Assembly (NCBI GenBank): GCA_947359465.1 | Contig: OX375873.1 | Location: forward strand, 93,579,978 to 93,643,977 | Reading direction: 5' to 3' | Length of the DNA: 64,000 nucleotides | Origin: Metellina segmentata | Lineage: Eukaryota; Arthropoda; Arachnida; Araneae; Tetragnathidae | Part shown: one piece after another, positions 13,545 to 25,402 of the stretch | How the letters are laid out: every line of letters begins with the position of its first letter | Numbering within the stretch: the stretch's first letter is position 1 | The notes under the pieces: model-generated | Told to the model about the DNA's origin: nothing | Database searches by the model: none | Seen by the model: the letters and a program-made list of their open reading frames with translations, nothing else | Program-made: the position numbers and the translations under genes

Positions 13545-14028
13545 CAAAGATCGCCATTCATGGTTTTGAGTATGGCAGCCTTCCTTTAAAAAGCTTTCAC
13601 GCATATCCAAAAGGCAATTGATCAATGATTGATCGTCTTCTCGTGGGAGTAGAGCTATAGTTTAATTCGTGAACTGATTGAAACGTAAACAAATCGTTTC
13701 CTCAACTGCGTCTTTAGCACTAATCGTGGTATCGAGTTTATCATTCGATTCCAAAGTTGGCGAGGCATAAATCATCTACGGTGATTGTTGTCCATGTTTC
13801 TTTGATTCTGCGTATGGTAGCCCTTATTTCAGACAACCCTTCACGCCTATTTAGAAATCAGCTGACCCAAGGTCGATTGTCTTCTCATGGGAGCCGCAAT
13901 ATTTGAATTAAGGGACTGGTGGAAAAGCAAAGAAATTGATTCCTCTATTGGTGTGTGTTTAGCCCTGATTCTAGCATCGAGTTTATCGTTGATTATTAGG
14001 GTCGAATGCTGATTTTGCCTAAGGGCAG
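13545..14028. repeat. tandem duplication of about 242 bp
   Basis: TATGGCAGCC (13571) recurs as TATGGTAGCC (13813). Shared later are GATCGTCTTCTCGTGGGAG versus GATTGTCTTCTCATGGGAG and ATCGAGTTTATCATTCGATT versus ATCGAGTTTATCGTTGATT. A more diverged third copy may precede it (about 13310-13545). Confidence 0.75.
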
Positions 14029-16870
14029 GTGAACACCGCTTTCGTACGTCGGGGATATCCAATCAGTGTTCAGAAGAAATATATAGAACTAAAATTAGAG
14101 TGTCCAAAAAAGGAAACGTAGTATGCATTTTCCTTTCCAACTTGTTAGAACATTTATCTGAATTAAAATCTTAAATCAAGAAATTTGCACTACATATCAC
14201 AAATTTCAAACCCCATTTTATCGCTACTGTGAAAACAATAAAAACTTCAAAACTTAGTATTATCAAAACGTTTAATTTATTTTTTATTCTAGCAAAAATC
14301 AGCATCACTCAAAAATTGTATATCTCTAAAGCTAAAATGTGCGCATAACCTTAAGTCTTTTAAATTAGCTTTAGCATCTAGTAGAAGAGTTATTTGAACA
14401 AAGCTTAGTATATATATATAACAACATAACACACACAAAATAACAAAAATAACTAAACAGCTGGGGTGCATTAACCAGAAACCGAAACTCGAAACGAAAC
14501 TACCCGTGCAAGCGTGCTGAAGCTGCAGACATAGCATGGTAATCAATATAGTTTCAAGAACAAGAATTTCCAAAAAAAATGTAACAAAAGTCTTAAAAAA
14601 TAATAAAAAAATGAAGAAATGTTGGTGGATCAGGGCGTCATCAGGGAGGAGCCTGACCCAAACAACATAAAATGGTGTTTTCTACATATGAGCAGCATTA
14701 GGCTGAAAAAATTGTTCATACACTCCCCAAAACACCACCAAAAAGCAAGTAAAACAAAAATTAAAAAAAAAACAGAGCAGGAACAAAACGAAATCGAATC
14801 CGCAGCCGGGAGATCAACAACAACAAGCCTAAAAATTACCACCAAATGCCATCAATTACACAATCTAACAACATGCTAACACTTCCGATGCAACGAGTCC
14901 ATAAAAAGCAGAAAAAATAAAAATATAAATAATGTTAAAATCCCAGCCCCTATTCAAAACGATATTCATAAATAGTAAAATAAAATTGAAAAGCAACTCC
15001 CATGGCTCTGAGAATTTAATAATATTTTTGAAAGATTTATTAATATCAACAGCTACACAATCCATGAATAATTATTTTTCGTAATTTCCTCAGCCATAGG
15101 AGTTGCTTTTCAATTTTATTTGGAAATTTTTGTGTTGAAATATATATATATATATTTAAATGTAAAATATACTCAGCGACCTTTGTACGAAATTGCTTTT
15201 ATCAGTTTCCAACAATACCCTTCAGTTGCGAAAATAGAACTACGAAGGAACCAATAATATTCAAATGAACTCGTCTATTATTTAGTAAATGAATTTCTAA
15301 AAAGCGGTTCACCTGAACTGGAAAAGTACGAATAATTCACTGTTTTTCCGAGGGTATCTAGCAGAGCCCTAAGAATGACATAAACAACCGAAGGAACATT
15401 TATTATTTAGTAAAGAATTAAATCCCCTTCTTCGGTTCAAGTAAAAACATATTGTTGATCTAAAAGTGAAGAATTTCTTTCCAGTATTTCCCATAAGAGA
15501 CAGTCCTTTCAAGATTTCAATTCAATTACTAATAAGTATTTTAATAATAGCACGGAGCTAATCTCCTTTGTAAACACATGCGTAAAGTTGTATTCGGTAT
15601 ATAACTGGTATGAGTCAGTAGAAGAAACTTGTTTTTATGTGGTTTTTATCATCGGCTATTTTCTCATATTTGAAAAAGTAAATCAAACAGCAGCTTCTAA
15701 GAGATATGCGAAAAACAATGTAAGCAAATGTTTTGTCCTGTTTATTAGTAAATTTTATTTTTCGTAAATAATTTGAGAAAAGTTTGTTCAGAATTACATG
15801 ATTCGACAAATGTGTTTTTTCAGACAAATGTATTTTAAATTTTGTAATTTTTTAAGAATTGGGATAAATTCTGTAAAAATAAACACGTTACAGTTATATA
15901 AATGAAACTCTAAATAAAAACTTTATTTACATATTAAAAATTATTTGTAGAACGTATGTTAGATCTAACTATCAGACTCTAATCTAATTAAACTCTAAAT
16001 AACGTTTTTATTTACGTATTAAAATTTATAGAACGTATGCAAAATCTAACTCTATCAGAATCTAATCTAATTATTGATATTAGCTTTCTTAACGTAACAC
16101 AAAAACCTCTGTTGGCTTACAAAGTTATCCTAATAAAGGATATAATCAGTGTAGAACGACAGATCTTATTACGAAACAAAATTTTTAGGAGGCTGAATAC
16201 GTCCTTAGACTAATCTTACATGTTTTTAATCAGCAATACGTTAAATATTTGATGAAATAATATAGAAAATATTAATTGAATAAAGAACTAGAGTTAAGCG
16301 AAAAACCAGTTTATCCAATTAAATCACAATGTTTTACAAAAGTATGTTGTTCTGATAATGGAATTCTCATACATGTTCACTTGAATTAATAATAGGCAAT
16401 TGAGTTAGTTTTTTATTTGTAGCAAAGACAAAAATCTTAACTGATATTAGAGTTTGGTTTTTATCATTATTCAAATAAGAAATGGATGGAAACACCTAGC
16501 CTTAAATTATTGTTATACAACATTTAATGTGAGAACATTTCACTCCGTACAAGTTTAAGTAAAGGTAAAATTCAGATATCATACGAAACATACAGCCAAA
16601 CTTTAACTTTACTACGCATTAAGGAAATATAATAATAGATTGAGCAATCGTAACCTTTTTATGTGCCAAGGATAATGTGAGCAAAACAGCAGGTAATGGA
16701 ACTGTTTACTTTTGTCTACCGAGTTGAAACAAACATTTGTCACCTAATTGGTCAACGGATTGGAGAAGACCTTGTCAGAAGGAGACATTGATTCACCATA
16801 TGATTGGACCATCGGTTGATCGTCTGATAGTAGACTTGGAAACTTTCACCCACTATTATCGCTACTTTAA
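14029..16870. other. AT-rich DNA with one inverted repeat
   Basis: Holds the inverted repeat at 14977-15121. Open frames of 86-94 codons (14289-14879) look like chance. No other feature. Confidence 0.45.
14977..15121. repeat. inverted repeat with 33-36-bp arms
   Basis: The left arm (14977-15012, AATAAAATTGAAAAGCAACT then CCCATGGCTCTGAG) is almost exactly inverse to the right arm (15089-15121, CTCAGCCATAGGAGTTGC then TTTTCAATTTTATT), with a loop of about 76 bp. It may be a folded-back duplicate or a MITE remnant. Confidence 0.85.
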
Positions 16871-17430
16871 AAATCCGCATTCACATATGTTGTCATAATA
16901 AGGTGTTACAACACTGTACAAGGTGAAAAGTTAACAAATAGGCCAACCAAGTCAATTTTCCCCAAAGCAGTCACGTGACTATTAGTCGCCGTGCTAATCG
17001 CTCTTTTTGAAGCTTCTTTCAACAACACCTGCTCCGTTTACTTGTATTTCACGTATATGGTACTATGTACAGTATACTGTGTTATAACCGAAATTCCGAG
17101 ATCTGTATAAGTGGGTACGTCTATACCAACCAAACGAATTTTAAGTAAATCCGCATTCACGTATGTTGCCATGATAAGGTGCTATAACACCATACAAGGT
17201 GATAAGTTAACACACAAATAGGCCAACCAAGTCAATTTTACCCAAAGCAGTCACGTGACTATTAGTCGCCGTGCTAATCGCTCTTTTTGAAGCTTCTTTC
17301 CAACAACACCTGCTCCGTTTACTTTTATTTCACGTTGTCTATACACTGGGACTATATACAGTATACTGTGTTATAACCGAAATTCTGAGATCTGTATAAG
17401 TGAGTACGTCTATACCATACAAATTTTAGT
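16871..17430. repeat. tandem duplication, 276-bp unit, two copies
   Basis: Copy 1 is 16871-17146 and copy 2 is 17147-17430. Both start AAATCCGCATTCAC and share CAGTCACGTGACTATTAGTC, then GCCGTGCTAATCGCTC, and TATACTGTGTTATAACCG. They are highly similar with a few small indels, so the duplication is comparatively recent. A CACGTG E-box is present in each. No coding frame. Confidence 0.92.
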
Positions 17431-17621
17431 CAAAAATAATTTTCGTAAAGTGAAACAGTGTAGATTCCTTTAATTAGTGAATTCTAAAATTAAATATACT
17501 TTATTTTATAAGACCATTGTAAGACTTCGGAGAAATACACAGCACCATCATTCAGGTTAGATGTTCTAAATATCTAAAACATCTGAAAAACATTTAAAAA
17601 CTATGTAGATACGACTTACAT

Positions 17622-17825
17622 TCGTTGTTTCGTTATGGTTTTTATGGCGCAAGGTTCGTATTTGGATACGCTGAGGCAAATACCACACAAATAAGGCCAA
17701 GTAAAATGACATACACACGAGGAAAAATTATAATGGCACAGTAGAAAAAGAAATAATCCCAGAAAGGAATCGAACCTGTTCCTCCTACAAATAGCAGATT
17801 ACTAGCAGTGGGCAGTTTGTAAAAC
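17622..17825 (-). mobile_element. tRNA-derived SINE, family B
   Basis: Minus strand: AGTAATCTGCTA head with perfect B box GGTTCGATTCC (plus coordinates 17766-17776), body TCCTCGTGTGTATGTC and 3' end CTTGCGCCATAAAAACCATAACG. The end is shared with 20703, 19755 and 41700. Confidence 0.68.
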
Positions 17826-19447
17826 AGACTTCACTAATAATTACTCTTGACTACACTACGGGGCAGTCAAATATACAGAAATTAAGTAATTGATATAGTT
17901 GAAAATAGAAAATGAAAATATAAATTTCTATCAAATTAAAAAGGCCCATGAAGAAAAATCCCATCCATCGGGATAAAAAAAGATAAGCAAGAGCCCCCAC
18001 AATGACAAAGAAAGCATAAATCATTCAAGGACAGACAAAAGATTTCAAAGAAATGAGAAAAATCTATGATATCGTCCATCAAAACGAATTCCTACTGCAT
18101 CCAGTTCTCTAATCAATAGACATCCGAATTTCGTAAGGTCGAGTCCCAAAAGCCATCAGATATTTATCCTAATTACATACATCTCACTAATCGTATCACC
18201 ATACATTCAATCAATTTGTTTTTACCGGAAAATGTCATCAGGCGTTCTGTATTTTTCCCTAGTGATTATACTGAATTAATAAGGTCTAAGTGAATGGCTG
18301 CGACAGCGATACAATCCTTTGGGAATGCATCAATGCTGTGCATTACATCAAAGTTGATTGCATTTTCTTATAAAAGATGAATGGGGTATTACTTGACTGA
18401 GTCTTATCTGTTGAGTTATTTTTCCAGCAATGCAACCCTCAACTGCTTTCACATATTTTATCGCTAATATGTAATCTGTGTAATGGTCACAAAGATTTTT
18501 ATGTCTGCATGGATTCTATACGGTATCGGAAGAATTTTATGTTTGAAAAGTATGTCCTTTCTTGTGAAGAAAAACATGTTAGTAAGTAAAATAAAATAAT
18601 GTAAGAATATCGAGCTCAGGATGTTAAATGGCGCTTTGCCAAATGGTGTGAGAAGGCATTTGAAATCAACACATCATTTCCATGCATTTTAGATTAAAAT
18701 GAGAATGGAAACCTTAGATCCATAACTGTACTACAATTGTCTTTTTATCAACCAAATTTTTCAACTTCAGTGGTCTATTCGACGACGAGGATAGTTATTG
18801 TATTTAATTGTTTTTGACGTATAAATAATCCAGTTGATAAAATCTTAGTTACTTGGTTTATTTTTTTTACTTGGTGTGCTTTCACACAAGTTCTTTAAAG
18901 GATTTTATATTAAAATTCTACTTAATTTAAATGTATTGGTTTGTTTATATTATTATTACATTTTGTGTTCATGCAAAATTAGTTGCAATTAGTTAATGTG
19001 TCTATAAATTAGATGACATTTTATTAATTTGGTTCTATTGGAGTAGTGAGTAGTGCTCAGGATTAACGACGTATATCATGGTAAGAATTATGTATCGTCA
19101 AAAAGAGCTGTGGTTTGAATAATTTGATAATTCTTGCAAAACGCATGACCGCAAGTTCCATCATGACTACGATTAGCGAGTTCTCCTTGTAATCCGATTG
19201 TTATTTTTTTACACATCGAACATAAGTTGTGTCACTTAAAACTCTGAAATACGCATGCATATCCAGATGTTTTGTGAGCAGAAACGGAGAACGCATGCGC
19301 TTGCTACATGTTTTGCAGCATGCTACTCCAGTATGCGACCGAGCAAAAACCAAAACTTGCATACTATCTATTGAAAAACACGGTGCTAATGCACAAAATG
19401 TTCACAATTTTCGTATGATCCTTAACGCTTCTGGTGGTTGCCTCAGG
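17826..19447. other. AT-rich DNA, nothing recognised
   Basis: No earlier ZP exon could be identified here or in 19851-20419, although the missing upstream exons could lie in such sequence as short unflagged pieces. Confidence 0.45.
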
Positions 19448-19632
19448 GAATTATCTCGTCAGGTCTTGGTTGATGAGAGAGATGTCAATAGAAAATTCTC
19501 ACCAAATTTTGATCTCATTGTCATAAAAAATCATCGGCAATATCTTATGACGAGATATCTTATCCTTAGCAAAATGGGTCAGATCTTCATGTACGAAATA
19601 TTTCGTCTCAAGCCCTTCTAGGAAAAGTTGAG
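19448..19632 (+). repeat. palindromic interspersed element, diverged
   Basis: ATTATCTCGTCAGGTCTTGG, TATGACGAGATATCTTATC and GGTCAGATCTTCATGTACG, AAATATTTCGTC. This accounts for part of the 130-codon open frame over the same bases. Confidence 0.65.
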
Positions 19633-19749
19633 GCTCTGTTGTGGCTCATTGGGTTTGCTCATTGCGATAGCAAACTATGAGTTACAGGCGGTGCACTATC
19701 GATACTTCACTGGATGTATTTATCTCGTCTGTGTCCGTAAATCTTCCAT

Positions 19750-19850
19750 GTTTGTGTAAGTCCATTACTTGACGTTGCTTGTTTTGAATGTGGCCAAATA
19801 TTTCTCTTGCGTTATAAAATTCAACATAACCATCCAAACAAATCTGAATC
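19750..19850 (+). mobile_element. SINE family B, 3' fragment
   Basis: AAGTCCATTACTTGACGTTG then GTGGCCAAATATTTCTCTTG, CGTTATAAAATTCAACATAACC, matching the 3' half of the copy at 41575. Confidence 0.55.
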
Positions 19851-20419
19851 AATTTGTAATGGATGAGTAGAAAAAATAACAGGATGAGAAAATCAACGGA
19901 TGTCAGCACAATGCAAAATGTCTATAATCCCGGACACGATCAATCTCATCTGTAACACAGAAGAAGTAGAATGGTTTACGTGCTTTTTGTCCATAAAGCG
20001 TTAGACTACACAAAGTGGACAAAGATCCAATTTTAGAGGGAAATGGCCCCGAAGCCAGTCCTGTCCAGTTGGGAACAGGAAAAATGTCACATCATCACGT
20101 CGTGGGTTATCAGAGAATATTGGAAAAAATCTTTTTTAAACTCTGAATCAGCTCTATCTGATAATAACTGATATTTTAGATTTAAAAATCCTATTGAGAT
20201 ATATTGCAGCATGATAGAGCAAATCTTCGTATTCAGCAGGTCATTTCGAGTGAATTATTTGGCCTGATCGTTGCTAAATAATCCACATAATATAATCTCT
20301 GTGTAGAACGAGGAATATTTTTTAAGAAAAACTATGTGTATCTTAAAAATACATTTTTCAATGGGTCAGTTTGTTCTAAAGAGATAAATATATATATATA
20401 TATGGATTTTATTTTCAAG

Positions 20420-20573
20420 GTGCCCCGTTGAAGTGAAAATGATGAGAGAAGTTCGTACAATTGAGCCTCAAAGCAAATCTCTGGAAGGTTATTTGGAAGC
20501 TTTCACATTTACTGGAAGCAGCATGCTTGAGCTTGAAGCAGAAGTAGAGACGTGTCTGGAGAATTGTAAACCG
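20420..20573 (+). CDS. ZP-domain membrane protein, internal exon (end of ZP-C module)
   Basis: This exon encodes the C-terminal part of a zona pellucida domain, an extracellular module that polymerises apical matrix proteins such as arthropod cuticle ZP proteins. It is bounded by a pyrimidine-rich acceptor ending TTTTCAAG and a donor CCG|GTATGT. After one split-codon base it reads CPVEVKMM, then LEAFTFTGSSML, LEAEVETCLENC and KP. The aromatic 'F.F.GS' strand followed by a C...C pair is the usual pattern at the end of ZP-C. The entry phase implies the previous exon ends with two bases of a codon (probably GG, giving the common GCP motif), and it exits in phase 0, matching the exon at 23947. 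The in-frame ATG codons inside it are not starts. Earlier exons holding ZP-N and most of ZP-C were not found in the first 20 kb. The family call is firm; the exact member (cuticlin-, dusky- or nompA-like) is not resolved. Confidence 0.8.
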
Positions 20574-20702
20574 GTATGTTTTATATTTTTTTGTCATTTA
20601 TATATATCACAGTCGTAATACACACACAATCGTAAAATACACGATAATAAAAGAAATATTACACAATTACTGTGCGATTATACACTACTTATTTCCGTCA
20701 TA

Positions 20703-20755
20703 ATTCTCGCATGGCCAAATATGGCCCTTGCGCCATAAAACCCTAACACCAACCG
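20703..20755 (+). mobile_element. SINE family B, 3' end
   Basis: ATGGCCAAATATGGCCCTTG then CGCCATAAAACCCTAACACC, the terminal part of family B. Located in the intron just after the ZP exon at 20420. Confidence 0.55.
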
Positions 20756-21219
20756 TCATAATTCTCATAATTATTGCGATAAGAATACGTTTCTAACTGC
20801 TGTCTAGTTGCGATTAGCCTTTTGAAACTCAATTAATCAAACATTTACGTACTTTTACAAATAAAACGAACTTATTTATGCGTAAATGAGCAGTGAATAT
20901 TTAAGTTTCTTTTTTCACACGTGGAAATAACTTTGACGTGAAACTACGTCTTATGGTACGACACAGATCAGCAGTGGACGCCTGATAATTGCTTGACTGT
21001 TTTAAACTCGCAATAACTCCAGGGTTTCAGTGTAACAAGTGTTGTTGTAACAGTGTCGTTTGGTAGCGCATATATGACATTTAGTGACAACTGTTAGTGC
21101 TGAGATCAATGGAAAGTTCGTCACATCAAACCTATGTGAATGGTCACTTGTAGTCAGCTCTGTGAGTTTTCTTTAGTTTTTTTTTTTCAATAATTCTGAA
21201 CAAAAGAGACTTTTACTTC

Positions 21220-21290
21220 TTCGGGTATCTTGTCGAGGGTCTTGTCAATTAGGACGATATATATCTTGTCGTAATAAAATTGTCCTATTA
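21220..21290. repeat. palindromic interspersed element, fragment
   Basis: GGTATCTTGTCGAGGGTCTTG and ACGATATATATCTTGTCG only. Assigned by the shared words, weakly. Confidence 0.4.
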
Positions 21291-23260
21291 CTCCAAGAGA
21301 TATGAAGATCCGTGTAGGAAAACGAAGTGTTTCTTATCCAAAACTACATACAGTTTTTAACAGGTTTTTACAACAGAGGTTAACCACTACATTACAGTTT
21401 TTGATTCACTGATAAACAAAGAGAGCTAATAATGGTTTAGGTAAACAATTATTAATAATGTTGTGAAACATTCATATGTATAAAAAATGCAATAAATAAG
21501 CACTAACGCTCTCTGAGTAGTTTATTTACGATCGTTTCATCGACAGAAGAAAGGAAATCCGTATAAACAGTGCAAACGAATTATCTGTGCCCTTATTGGA
21601 TAATATAATCCAATGAGATCAAACAACCAACTATCATCCTAAAAAAGGGTTAAAATAAATATTTTAACAAATAACTATGGTATAAATATGCGCATATGCA
21701 ATTGTTTTTACATTTACGCTGTTAATTGAAATCTAAATAATGAAAAAAAGGAATGTAATAAGAATGCCATAAAAACGGAAATAGTATTTTGTTCATTGTT
21801 AAAACCTGGTTTAATTTATATTCCAAAAAGTGCTATATTATAATTAACGAACGCTTTTTTCAATAAATATGCATGCAATCTATTTTTTTTTTCATTTTGG
21901 GATGCGTGTATACAATCAATAAAACTTTGTGATATCCATAAATTTTGTATTGAATTTTTGGCCAAAGATTTTTGTTGTAGCATTTGAAAACATAAATAGT
22001 GATAAGAAAGTCCCACAAATAATTTTATTAATTATTCAAAAATATTATAAACTTCCTACTAATTGCTTTTACCCTACAACAATTTTTTAAGTCTGTAAAT
22101 AATCCATACTTTAAAAAAGAAAGCAGAGAATCTATAAAAAAAAAAGGAATTAGGTTAAAAATAGTTTTTTTGTTCATTGTTTCCGAGATTTTAATTTTCC
22201 TTTGTATATTTTTTACTTTTAATTACTCTAACAGAAACTATTTTTTAAAAGGGATTTTTTAGTTCACCATTGAGAAAACGCGTCAACAAAGAAGATTACA
22301 TAATTTGGAAAAATCTTTAGATAAACATATTTTGCTACTTGCTACTTTTAAACACACTTAATTATAAAATTAAGAAACTGTTGTGTTTTATTCATTGTTA
22401 TTACAACTGTTTCTCTTCTACTTTGAGATAGTTAACTACAATATGTTTTATTCATTATGACAAAAGTTTCTCACAGATCCTAGAATATAATCCAGAAGGA
22501 ACACAACATATTCCTCTGCGTAGAACGGAAAAATGTAGTTTTAATTGTTCAAAAATTTCTATACACCCTCAGTAAATATAATTGCGTTATAACGATATTA
22601 CTGCACGATTATTTTTACTCAAATATCTCTAACATGTTTCTTAACCTGATTTTTGAAAAATATATGACACTAACAGCTAGTATGGTTGCCATAAAATGTT
22701 GCTTGTGGCAATGCTTTTCGTGATCACAAAATTCGCATAAAATTCGGACTACCTGAGATGGATGTTGTGTAAAATTTTCCTTCAAATTTCAAATCCATTG
22801 AAATTTTTTTTCTATCTTTAAGGATCACGAAAATAAAAACGTAGACTAAAGAATAAAAAGAAATAACGCCCGTCAAAAATTTGTATTGTTTTGTTTCAGT
22901 TCACACTGGAATCGTTTGTGCTCAGGAAGTGAAATGAAAAAAATATGTGATCCCTTCACACTGTTGCCATTCTAAAGAAAACAAATAATAAATAAATGCC
23001 TATTTTTTTTATTCAAAAATGTTCTAGATTAAATTTTAAAATTCGGGCTTTGCACAAAATTTGCATAAAATTAGGACTACCGGTGCGCCAAATTTCATTA
23101 CAGTAAGTCGTTTAGATTCGTCTGGATACCCAACGCCCGCAGACACTTCCTTTTATAATAGTAGAGATTTTCTCACATATAAAGATCATTGGAGATTGCA
23201 ATTGAAGAAACGTAATGAAGAAGTATATTTTTACACAGAATTTTGTTACTGTGTATTCCT

Positions 23261-23710
23261 AGTAATATTAACCTTTAGACTACTGCTGGTACAGCAGTTG
23301 TACCGTGATCGTGCTAAGAAATGGTTTAGACTGTGGTTAATACAGCAGTTGTACCTTGAAAGTTGAAATACCTTGAGCAGTTGTACCTTGAAAGTTGTAC
23401 CAGTAAATGAGCAGTTGTACCTTGAAAGTACCTTGAATCGCGCCGAGAAAGAATTTAGACTACGTCCGATACAGCTGTTGTACCTTTAAAGTTATGAAAA
23501 TCGAGCCAAGAAAAAATTTCAACCATGGTTATTACAGCAGTTTTACCTTGAAAGTTACAAGAATCGCGCTAAGAAAGAATTTAGAATACGCGCGGTACAG
23601 CAGTTATATTTTGAATGTTATAGGAATCGAGCCAAGAAAGAATCGCGCCAGTTATATTTTGAAAGTTATAGGAATCGAGCCAAGAAAGAATCGCGCCAGT
23701 TATATCTATA
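23261..23710 (+). repeat. minisatellite of about 48-70-bp units
   Basis: Repeated blocks of CAGCAGTTGTACCTTGAAAG followed by a GAATCGCGCCAAGAAAGAATT-like segment; the last two units are near-identical 48-bp copies. One frame reads repeated NRAKKE and QLYLES words, but stops interrupt it and no splice context supports coding. Confidence 0.82.
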
Positions 23711-23946
23711 GCTATATTCAATAGGCAAAAGCCATACAAATTGTATGTCTGCATAAAATTATTATTAAAATATATATAAATTATTACAGATTTGTGCAGA
23801 AGTAATCTACCTCGATTTCTAAATCAAATTACAATAATACACATTAATTGTAAGAGCAATACTTTTCACGTTATTAATTTTTTCTTGCACAAAAAAATGA
23901 ATATAAGAATACGAAACGTATGAAAGCTACAAACTTTTCTCAACAG

Positions 23947-24163
23947 GTGTTATGCCAAATCCCCACCGGCCGCAGAGAAGATGATACAGAAACAGTTTCA
24001 TCTTTTGGTAGGAAAAAGAGAGACACGGGATTGACTGAAGATGTGTTGTCATCCGTAACACTCACGAGAAGCGTTGCCGTTCAAGCCCAGGATTTTGAAA
24101 CTTCTAAATCGTTTGCAACTGAAAACTACGCTTCCCCAGTTACTGCTTCTCCTTCGTTGCTAG
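23947..24163 (+). CDS. ZP-domain membrane protein, exon with last ZP cysteine and furin-type site
   Basis: The exon follows acceptor TTTTCTCAACAG and ends at donor CTAG|GTAAGG. It is entered in phase 0, so the joined protein reads CKP-VLCQIPTGRRE, supplying the final ZP-C cysteine three residues after the exon boundary. It then carries FGRKKRDTG, a dibasic RKKR site at the place where ZP proteins are cut by a furin-type convertase to release the polymerising ectodomain. The rest (about 45 residues, rich in Ser, Thr, Ala and Val) is a juxtamembrane linker without cysteines. It exits in phase 1, leaving a single G that pairs with AC of the exon at 36890 to make Asp. A tandem minisatellite (23261-23710) lies only about 240 bp upstream in the intron. 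Splice sites, phase and motif order make this a real exon; cleavage itself is inferred. Confidence 0.8.
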
Positions 24164-24185
24164 GTAAGGAACTGTACATTTATTT

Positions 24186-24345
24186 CTAGTGGTTTCGAAC
24201 GACATATCTTCTCCATCAAGTTCTGATCATATTTGATGATAGATATGTCTTTTTCAAGATACTGTCAATTTATTGATGAGGACACGATCACGTTCTGGTC
24301 AGTTTTTCTATGATGAGATATCTTGTAAAGATAACAAGGGTTAAT
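24186..24345 (+). repeat. palindromic interspersed element, diverged
   Basis: Starts TAGTGGTTTCGAACGACATATC, 23 bp after the donor site of the ZP exon ending 24163. Ends ATGAGATATCTTGTAAAG. The internal word TCTGGTCAGTTTTTC is present. Confidence 0.68.
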
Positions 24346-25402
24346 TTACAAAGTGTTCAATACATTTAAAGTTTTTTTATTTGTTTGAAAGTATTTATTT
24401 GTAGATTCATAAAAATGGTTGTTAATTAATTAAATTATTTATCTGTTACTCATATCACTTTTTCTTACGGTTTCAAATCAGCTGTACAAGAGAATTGTTT
24501 TGGATTTCGGTGAAACAAAGGACTAAGTTTTGGGATGTGAGTTCAAACTTTGGATCTTATTTAATATTGTAGTAGTTGTACGAGAATATGTAAAACTATC
24601 GTGAAAAATAGCAATACGAAACTGGTTTGAGGAAGGTAGAGAAAAAATAATTGACATGATTGAAAAACCTGAATTTTAATAGCTGGAGACTAGCATAATT
24701 TTAAAAGCTTTTTTCAAATATTCCAGAGGTTTCATTTTATACGAAATGCTAAGCTCATAGAGTACCCCTCAGAAAGAATTTGTTTACAGGAATTTATTTA
24801 TGATATTTGGTTTTGTTTTAAACCACCCAGAACATATTAGATACTTTGAAAAAGAGGATTCATTCGGAAATTATTGATGTAGAACAGATATTAGGAAGTG
24901 TTAAAACGAAAATTTGTGCATTGAGACATGAGAATTCCTAATATGAAGTGGCCATCAGAAAAAAATACTTACGTTTTAGGAATACATTTCACGGTTGAAA
25001 TATTTGATTTATATCCAATCGGATCCCTGCATGACTTTATATCCGGAAGATTTGGAACAAAGCCACGAAATTTCTAAGATTAACGTGTAGGATTTCCATA
25101 TCTTTGTTCTTATTCTACAAGAAAAAAAAATCTTCCGTTTCTTCTTTTCTTTTAGATCGGAAAAAAATATTGCCCGTCACTTCAAAGTAATGTTCCTAAA
25201 AAGTTATAGAATAATAAAGATGGGCAAAATTCGTCTACTACCCAAACAGCGTTAAGTGTTATTGCTACTTAACGTTAAAAATTGTAACTGACAAGTCTTG
25301 TTTCAGTTAGCAACTAACACAGTTAGCAACTACATTTAACAGTTATAGTTAACTTTTCGAAATTGACGTTAACGGCTACTTCTAACAGATATTTAGCAAA
25401 TG

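Larger units (their letters stand above)
20574..23946 (+). other. intron of the ZP gene (phase 0)
   Basis: GT (20574) to AG (23946). Contents seen: a short SINE family B tail (20703-20755), a fragment of the palindromic repeat (21220-21290) and the minisatellite at 23261-23710. The remaining AT-rich DNA shows no gene or known repeat. Confidence 0.7.

Noticed and set aside
14619..14879. 86-codon Lys/Thr/Gln-rich frame
   Set aside because: No domain, AT-rich composition, and no start or splice context; chance is sufficient.
19229..19621. 130-codon frame upstream of the first ZP exon as a ZP exon
   Set aside because: No ZP cysteine pattern, wrong phase context, and its second half is the palindromic repeat.
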